From Guyanagaster necrorhizus (Eukaryota > Basidiomycota > Agaricomycetes > Agaricales > Physalacriaceae): a stretch of 64,000 nt of DNA. Positions 57,698 to 64,000 of this stretch are shown here, one piece after another. Under the pieces are notes generated by a model. That model ran no database searches. It was not told the DNA's origin and saw only the letters and a list, made by a program, of their open reading frames with translations. The position numbers were made by a program, and so were the translations under genes. Where the stretch lies: positions 2,288,834 through 2,352,833 of the forward strand of contig NW_025064880.1 in NCBI RefSeq assembly GCF_019112545.1, given 5' to 3'. Numbering within the stretch: position 1 is the first letter of the stretch; each line of letters begins with the position of its first letter.

Positions 57698-60100
57698 GTG
57701 AGTGATTCTACTGGATCAGCCAAGGACTTTCATGATGTGCACATAACAGCCACTAGTCAGACTGACAGTACTTCTGTAGATACTCCTATGCCTAACTTAA
57801 ACATGCATTCAAATATACCCCAATTATCTGCTCAGTACACCAATGAATTGCAAACAAAAACTCAAATGCCTAAAGGCCAAACAGGAGCAGTGGGCCTCAC
57901 TGATTGGCTCAAGCTATTTGATATTGAATGGACCTGGCAGGCCATCAAAGATGCTAAAAATGAAATAGTGACAAAAGCCATACTCAAGAATTGGATATAC
58001 AAAACTCAGGCTGAAGAAGTGGTTGATGAGATGGTCAAAGAAATGAGAAAGACCAAGCACTGTTGAGCCTTAAAGTGGCTCGACAAACTTTAAGGACCAT
58101 GGAAGTTCATCTATCAGTCTAAAACACCAGGATGAGATCTACTAGCTAAGACACAAATCAAAACCCTTACATCTCGATCAATTTATGCTGTCACTGCTCT
58201 AATCAACAGTGGCTGTATAGAGAGTTTGATTAACTGAGCTTTTGTCAATAAGCATCAACTCTCCACTTGGACCACAGTGGCTCTGATCTCCATTTACAAT
58301 GCCAACAGGACAAAGAACCAAGCCAGATTGATCACCAAGTTTGTCAAACTTCAACTTACCATTGGTGATCACTCCAAACAGATTGATTTAGCTATGACTG
58401 ACTTAAGGACTAAGGAAATATTTCTTAGTCATGATTGGCTGATTAGACACAATCTGCTGATCAATTGAAAAACTGAGAAAATAATATTTGCCTAGTGCAG
58501 ATGCTGAAAGCTACTCTTTGAGTTGCTTAATGAAGATCCTGAGAATCAGTAGGATGAGAAGATGAAGGATGGAGAAACCATTCTTGCTATACATCATGCC
58601 AATAATCTGATAGCCAAGGCCAACAAGTGGAAAGAGGAGAAAACATTCAAAGAGATGGTACCCAAATAGGTTTGGAACTTTAAAGATCTGTTCAAAAAAG
58701 AAAGTTTTGATGAGCTCCCTGAGCTAAAACCATGGGATCATGCCATTGAACTAATCTCAAATGCAAACACAAACCTTGACTGCAAGACTTATCCTCTTAG
58801 GCATAACAAACAGCAAGAACTAGACAAGTTCCTCAATGAGAACCTGTCTAGTGGAAGAATTCAACCCTTAAAATCTCCCATGGCATCACCATTCTTCTTC
58901 ATCAAAAAGAAGGATGGCAAACTCTGACCAGTCCAAGACTACCAGAAGCTCAATGAGATAATGATTAAAAATCATTATCCACTTCTCCTGATCTTGGAAC
59001 TAATAGACAAGCTTTGAGGTGCCAAATACTACACCAAGCTTAATGTCTGATAGGAATACAATAACATCCAGATCAAGGAGGAGGATGAGTAAAAAGCTGC
59101 CTTCTAGATAAACAGAGGATTATTCAAGCCTACTATTATATTCTTTAGACTCACTAATTCTCCTGCAACCTTTTAGTGGATAATGAATGACATATTCAAA
59201 GACCTCATCTCCATTGGAAAGGTGACAATTTATCTTGATGATATTCTGATCATGTCAAAAATGATAGAGGAGCATAGGAGACTGGTATAGAAAGTGCTCA
59301 CATTAATGAGAAAGCACAAGTTGTTTCTCAAGGTGGAAAAGTGTGAATTTGAGGTACTCAAGACCAAATATCTGAGAGTCATCATCAGCAAGAGAAGCAT
59401 TTGAATGAACCCCATCAAAGTGGCAGGAGTTACCGAATGACCAGAGCCTGCTAAGAAAAAGGAGCTTCAGTTCTTCCTCAGATTCACAAACTTCTACTGG
59501 TGTTTTATCTGAGACTACAGCAAGATGGTTCAGCCTATAACACAGCTCATAAGAAATGCCTCCTGGATGTGAGGCCCTTTCCAACAAACTGTATTTGATA
59601 ATCTTAAAAAATGACTGGCCAAGAATGTAGTTCTCACTATCCCCACACAGGATGGAAAGTCCAGTGTAGAAGCTGATTCTAGTGAAGGCACTATTGACAC
59701 TGTTCTATCTCAAGAATAAGATAGGAAGTGATGACCAGTAGCATTTCTTTTAAAAGCACTGACTATTATGGAATGAAACTATGAGATCTATGACAAGAAA
59801 CTGCTTGCTATCATGTTAGCCCTAGAGGAATGGAGGCATTACCTGATTGGAGCAATAGAAGTATTTGAGATATAGACTGATCATCAAAATCTATGATATT
59901 TCTGACAACCACAAAAGTTAAACCAGAGACAAGCCCATTGGATGATAGAGCTCAGCCAGTATCAGTATACTCTGCACTATAAAGCCAGAATAGCCAACAA
60001 GAAGGCCAACCTTCTCAATCACCATACCAATCATGACCAAGGAGGATATGATAATAAAGAAGTGATATTATTAAGACCCAAACACTTCTGAGCTATGATA
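57698..60100 (+). pseudogene. E3 protease, reverse transcriptase and RNase H, degenerate
   Basis: The protease region is at about 58160-58470 (ALINSGCIESLIN; LSHDWLIRHN). RT is at about 58860-59270 (PFFFIKKKDGKL, YYTKLN, and the palm box TIYLDDILIM intact). The thumb/connection region follows (YLRVIISKRSI). RNase H is at about 59660-59990 (EADSSEGTIDTVLSQE, YDKKLLAIMLALEEWRHYL, TDHQNL). The Tyr-Leu-Asp-Asp core survives although flanking stops kill the frame. Confidence 0.9.
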
Positions 60101-60269
60101 ATGCCAACAAAAGAAAAGATTCATGAGCAAATCAAAAGTGCTATATGAGACACAAGCAAGTGGAACCAGAAGATGGCTCTCTCTCTGAATCACAAGTGAG
60201 GAATGAAAAAGGAAGGAAGTTTGATTTGCTATGATGGCTGGATTTACATCTTGAGGGATCAAACACTAA

Positions 60270-61560
60270 GGGGCAAAATCATCACCACCTGCCATGACCA
60301 CACAACCACCAGCCACCCTGGCATCACTAAAACTAAGAAACTCATAATCCAAGAATATTAGTGGCTCAAACTATGCAATGACATTACTTGGTATATTCAA
60401 AGATGTGAAACTTGTCAACAAGAAAAGATATCGACCTATCCACAAGCAGCATCTCTTCATCCAAACAAAATACCAACAGCACTATGGATTCACATCTCCA
60501 TAGACATGGTCACAGATCTACTAGAATGTAATGGATATGATGCCATAATCATCATTGTTGATCAGTTCTCTAAGGCAATCATTCCTATCATCTGCTTGAC
60601 TAAACTTATGTCAGAAGGATGGGCAAAAATCCTTTGTGACAAAGTCTACAGCAAATATGGCATACCACAAGTGGTTATTTTGGATTAGAGCCTGCAATTT
60701 ATCTCAAAATTCTTAGACAATTTATATTGTCTTCTAAACATCAAACAAAACACTTTAACAGCTTACTATCTACAAACCAATAGGCAAACAGAAAGAGAAA
60801 ATCAAAAAATTGAGAAATACCTTTGGCTCTTTATTAATTACTGACAGGATGACTGGGTAGAGTGGCTAGCCCTTATAGCCTTCCAACACAATAATTGAGT
60901 CCACTTTGCAACTGGTAAAACCCCATTCTTTATTAATTATGGATGACATCCAAACATTGCTTTAACTGAGCAGACATGGACCACAACCTCCATGTCTATG
61001 GACTTCACTACAACTATGACAAAGATCTACAATGAGATGCAGGCCACCCTCAAAAAAGTGGCCACCATCATGAAAATCCAGTATGATCAACACTGTCACT
61101 CTGCACACACTTATTCCATCAACAACAAGGTCTGGCTGGACATGACCAATCTACATCTCTTCAGACCAAAGCATAAACTTGATGACAAATAAACTGGCCC
61201 CTTCTCTATTATCGCAAAGATTGGAGCCTCAGCATATTGCCTCCACTTGCCAGCCCATTGGAAAATCTATGATGCCTTCAATGAATCATTACTGATGCCC
61301 TATATTGCACCTGCATTCTCAAACCAAGAGCACCCACCACCACCACCTTCAAAACTGATCAATAATGAAGAACATTATAAAATCGATCAAATATTACACT
61401 ATAAACTCTGAAAAGTCAAAGTGTGCAGCAGTGGCATGATGATGACAGTCAATTATCTAGTTAGTTGAAAGGGCTATAGCTCCAAATCTAACCAGTGGGT
61501 AAATGAAAAACATATAGATGCAGTGAAGACCATACACAACTATGAACTATCCTTAAATTA
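60270..61560 (+). pseudogene. E3 integrase and chromodomain, degenerate
   Basis: Integrase HHCC region (CHDHTTTSHPGITKTKKLI, CETCQQEK; about 60290-60430). Core with ISIDMVTDLL..., IIIIVDQFSKAI and YGIPQVVILD (D-D), then a QTERENQKIEKYL-type region with the Glu. A C-terminal segment reads YLVSxKGYSSKSNQWVNEKHIDA (about 61450-61520), the W-x-P/N-W pattern of chromodomains carried by chromoviruses. That domain reads histone marks and steers integration to heterochromatin. Confidence 0.85.
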
Positions 61561-61594
61561 AGCTATTGAGATGATAGTCTTAAGGAGAGGGTAA

Positions 61595-62064
61595 TATTAC
61601 AATTTCACCATCATTCTATTTCTTTTCTATGATTAACCCCTATTTATGCTTAGTCAGAGTGCCTAACAAGTGCTTAGGACCATGAGACCAAGCTTAATCA
61701 TCACAACTAGGCTGAGTTGGTCATTGTCTTTCAATGCAACAGTGTTGCCCAATGATGCACAATCAGCTTTTTATGTATAGTAGCAACATCTAAGGACAAT
61801 AGGCACAAAGAATATAACAACATACAATAGATAGTCATATAATTAATACAAGCATGTACAGTATTTAAGGGAGCTTGCTCTTGCTGGTAAACCTTAGCTT
61901 CAAGCTAAAGTTTATTTTCACACCATTCTCTCTTGAGCTAATCCTTAAGGCCTTGACACATTATAACTAGAATCCACAAATAGTGAACTCTGATATTCCA
62001 CTCAAAGTGTGAAGTGACATCAGTTTATCATATGGTTATAGTCACATGCAGCTTAGGTCTAACA
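61595..62064 (+). repeat. E3 3' LTR
   Basis: Pairs with 53881-54349; followed by actgcagcctg, the continuation of the interrupted element D. Confidence 0.9.
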
Positions 62065-62499
62065 ACTGCAGCCTGCATTCTCTATTTACTGCCATTTACC
62101 ACAGGGCTAATCTATATAACCATGAATCAATCATTGATGCTTGGATCTTTCCTGTCCTCATATCTGATACAAAAGAAGCTAGGAGTGGTTTACTGGCAGG
62201 AATTCTGAGTGATTCAGATATAGAACATGTATCACAAAACTAATTGAATTGCAATAAGCCAGCACCATAGTTTTTATGGGCATCTTCAGTAATAGAGTTT
62301 GTCATGAGTGAATACCACCTGTTGAGCACATATTCTGATACCAATGTTGACAGTTTTTCATCAACCAAATCTGTGTAAGAGGATCTCTACTTTGTCAGCT
62401 ATTTATCAGCTAGAACAAGTAGCTGATAAGATGACAGTTTGATTTTAGATAACATTCAAACTCAAGAATGTTCATTGAAATGAGTGGAAGGAATTGAAT
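62065..62499 (+). mobile_element. Element D plus copy, continuation after E3, and spacer
   Basis: Begins [a]ctgcagcctgcattctc, matching gatgctgcagcctgtattctc in the inverted copy (reverse complement of about 62590-62560). It then drifts into sequence with no readable frame. Confidence 0.5.
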
Positions 62500-62880
62500 G
62501 AGAATATCAGTTATGATGACAACCATAAGCTATATAGACTGTATATAACTGAGGGAGATAGTAAGTGAGAATACAGGCTGCAGCATCTTCTGTAGAGAAT
62601 CTGCATAGCTCAGATCTGCACAAGCAGACCTTCAATAAAATAGAATTAGCAAGATTAAATTTTGACTCAACATAAGAAGGAGATAAGATTAAATTCTGAA
62701 GAGCAAGAAGAAGGGATAGACAGTGAATGGAAGCATTCCTCTTACCATTATGAGAGCATTCAATACTGTGTGCATCTATGACTGCTGTGTTATTACTGTT
62801 CAGAGAGAAGTTGGCATCAAGAAAAGAAGTCAAAGATGTCATATAAAGTGAAGTGATCTTGACAGTGATAGATTTAGCTC
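62500..62880 (-). mobile_element. Element D, inverted copy (uninterrupted)
   Basis: The minus frame 62842-62507 reads TSLTSFLDANFSLNSNNTAV and ILSPSYVESKFNLANSI, the counterpart of 53530-53751. It continues through the gaagatgctgcagcctg site without any insertion. Confidence 0.65.
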
Positions 62881-63399
62881 ATCCTATATCATGGCCATCA
62901 GTGTTCCATTTATTATTCAGTTTCCATGCAGCCTATCAATTTCTAATGATGAGACTGATCTCTTAATAAGAAGCATCAACCCATATATTAAGATCAACAT
63001 ATTGTCTTGCTATGAGTGACCATCTATATGAAAGTTTGGAAAGACATTCTCTCTACTATTCAAAATCATTGCAAAGAGCTTTGGATAGATGATGCACTAT
63101 CTATTTTTTGAAGAAATAAGCAACAAATGCCAAAAGAGCAGGCAAAAAGATTTTTCCAGCTTTATATATGAAGCAGACATATTGTAACATTCTATGCAGT
63201 GAGCTTGCTTTCTTTGAGAAACCAACTTCTAAATAATGTATATCTCAGTCTGAAGCTTATAGCATAATTGACTGAGGTAGCTCTAGATATTTATGAGATA
63301 TTTATATTACTGTGACTGAGTGGCATTTGCCACCCTATGAACAATGTAATTTCTATAAATAATGTAAGTTTTTTGTCTTTGGTGTATCTGACATCCATT
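62881..63399. other. CpG-poor region before the Copia fragment, no gene seen
   Basis: About 520 AT-rich bases. On the minus strand the Copia 3' end should finish near 63400; whether its LTR lies here could not be decided because no partner LTR is in the window. Confidence 0.35.
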
Positions 63400-63910
63400 G
63401 TCTCAAGAACAATAGAATGCCAACACTTCTCCTCAACTTCTACTTGTGCAACCCCATATACCCTCTCAGATGCAAGAAGCTTATAGTATTCAGAGCTTTG
63501 GTAAAGCAATTAGTGATGTTGTGCTTGGTGTTAATATAGCTGAGTCTGATTTTTTTTGTTTTTGATATATTTACAAATAAAATGGTATTTGATATTGACA
63601 TGCTTGATGCTTGAATAGAGAGACAGATCTTCTAAGAGACTTATAGTGCTATTATTGTCACAATTGATTATAGTGGCCTGGTCATATTCAAGTCTCAAAT
63701 CTTTTAGCAGTGCCTGAATCCAGATAGCTTCTTTTGTAGCCTCATATACAGCCATGTATTCTGCTTTGCATGAAGACAGAGTTACAGTCTGCTGTCACTT
63801 AGCATTCCATGACACCAGTTCTGATCCAAGAGAGAAGCAATAGCCTCTAATGCTCTATTGTGTGTCAAGACAGTTAGCTCAGTCAGAGTCTGTATAACTA
63901 ATCAAGTTGG
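63400..63910 (-). mobile_element. Ty1/Copia fragment (RNase H end of pol), degenerate
   Basis: The minus strand reads LISYTDSD*ANCLDTQ, GYCFSLGSELVSWNAK, AEYMAVYEATKEAIWIQALL and CDNNSTISLL. It continues to INTKHNITNCFTKALN, the normal order of Copia RNase H down to the pol C-terminus. It is a different Copia family from 16650-21169. The upstream pol is cut by an element C terminus at 63911 and by the window end. Confidence 0.8.
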
Positions 63911-64000
63911 TGATATGCAGGCTACATGTCCAGCCCTATAATTTGCAAATTCTGCATAACACACTAGAATATGCTAGTAACTGAGAATCATTAGCCAGTA
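63911..64000. repeat. Element C terminus inserted in the Copia RNase H region
   Basis: Begins TGATATGCAGGCTACATGTC and is the reverse complement of about 3963-4051 with few changes. The Copia reading (SYTDSD...) stops being recognisable exactly here. Continues past the window end. Confidence 0.55.

Larger units (their letters stand above)
53881..62064 (+). mobile_element. E3: structurally complete chromovirus-like Gypsy retrotransposon, degenerate
   Basis: LTRs 53881-54349 and 61595-62064 (about 470 bases; TGTTATG...TAACA, with the right copy starting TATTAC by transition). Target duplication gctgc (53876-53880) and actgc (62065-62069, one transition) bound it. The plus strand reads gag, zinc knuckle, protease, RT, RNase H, integrase and a C-terminal chromodomain. 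Dozens of in-frame stops. It belongs to the same family as E1/E2 (the LTR matches in reverse complement). CpG is nearly absent. Confidence 0.9.

Overview
The window comes from a basidiomycete fungus, most likely an Agaricomycete. Its genes are split by many 45-60 nt GT-AG introns and include 10-24 nt microexons. The recognisable orthologues are typical of mushrooms: an intersectin/PAN1-like EH-SH3-DH-PH protein, CDC73, an IPK2-type inositol polyphosphate kinase, a PAAF1/Rpn14-like WD40 protein, an MFS transporter, a P450-like protein, an SDR and a secreted CAP protein. I found no rRNA, tRNA or CRISPR array.

There are three compartments. (1) Bases 1 to about 20,700 are decayed, nested LTR retrotransposons with almost no CpG. 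Two minus-strand copies of one chromovirus-like Gypsy family (E1, E2) come first. A second, structurally complete Gypsy element (G1, 6979-16226, target duplication gagct) has landed inside the E2 LTR. A complete Ty1/Copia element (16650-21169, target duplication tcctg) closes the zone. (2) Bases about 21,200-51,200 are a CpG-normal gene island. Its order is: P450-like (+), a paralogue fragment (+), MFS transporter (-), small membrane protein (+), PAN1/intersectin (-), SDR (+), coiled-coil/DUF6697-like protein (-), small acidic protein (-) head-to-head with IPK2 (+), CDC73 (+), PAAF1-like WD40 (-), a decayed HATPase-like plus BAH/cytosine-5 DNA methyltransferase locus (+), a single-pass membrane protein (+) and a CAP protein (+). 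(3) Bases about 51,500-64,000 are CpG-poor again. They hold a dead proline-iminopeptidase-like gene, a structurally complete chromovirus Gypsy (E3, 53881-62064) inserted into an older RNase-H-bearing element that has an inverted second copy nearby, and a minus-strand Copia fragment running off the end.

The main themes are two. First, CpG is lost across transposons and one host-like gene but kept in the gene island, and the left edge of the loss falls inside a single Copia element, so its own two LTRs document it. Second, the gene island between these apparently methylated blocks carries a broken DNA methyltransferase that lacks its catalytic Cys and Glu. Exon coordinates were derived by hand from splice consensus and reading phase. 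All homology statements rest on motif recognition, not searches.
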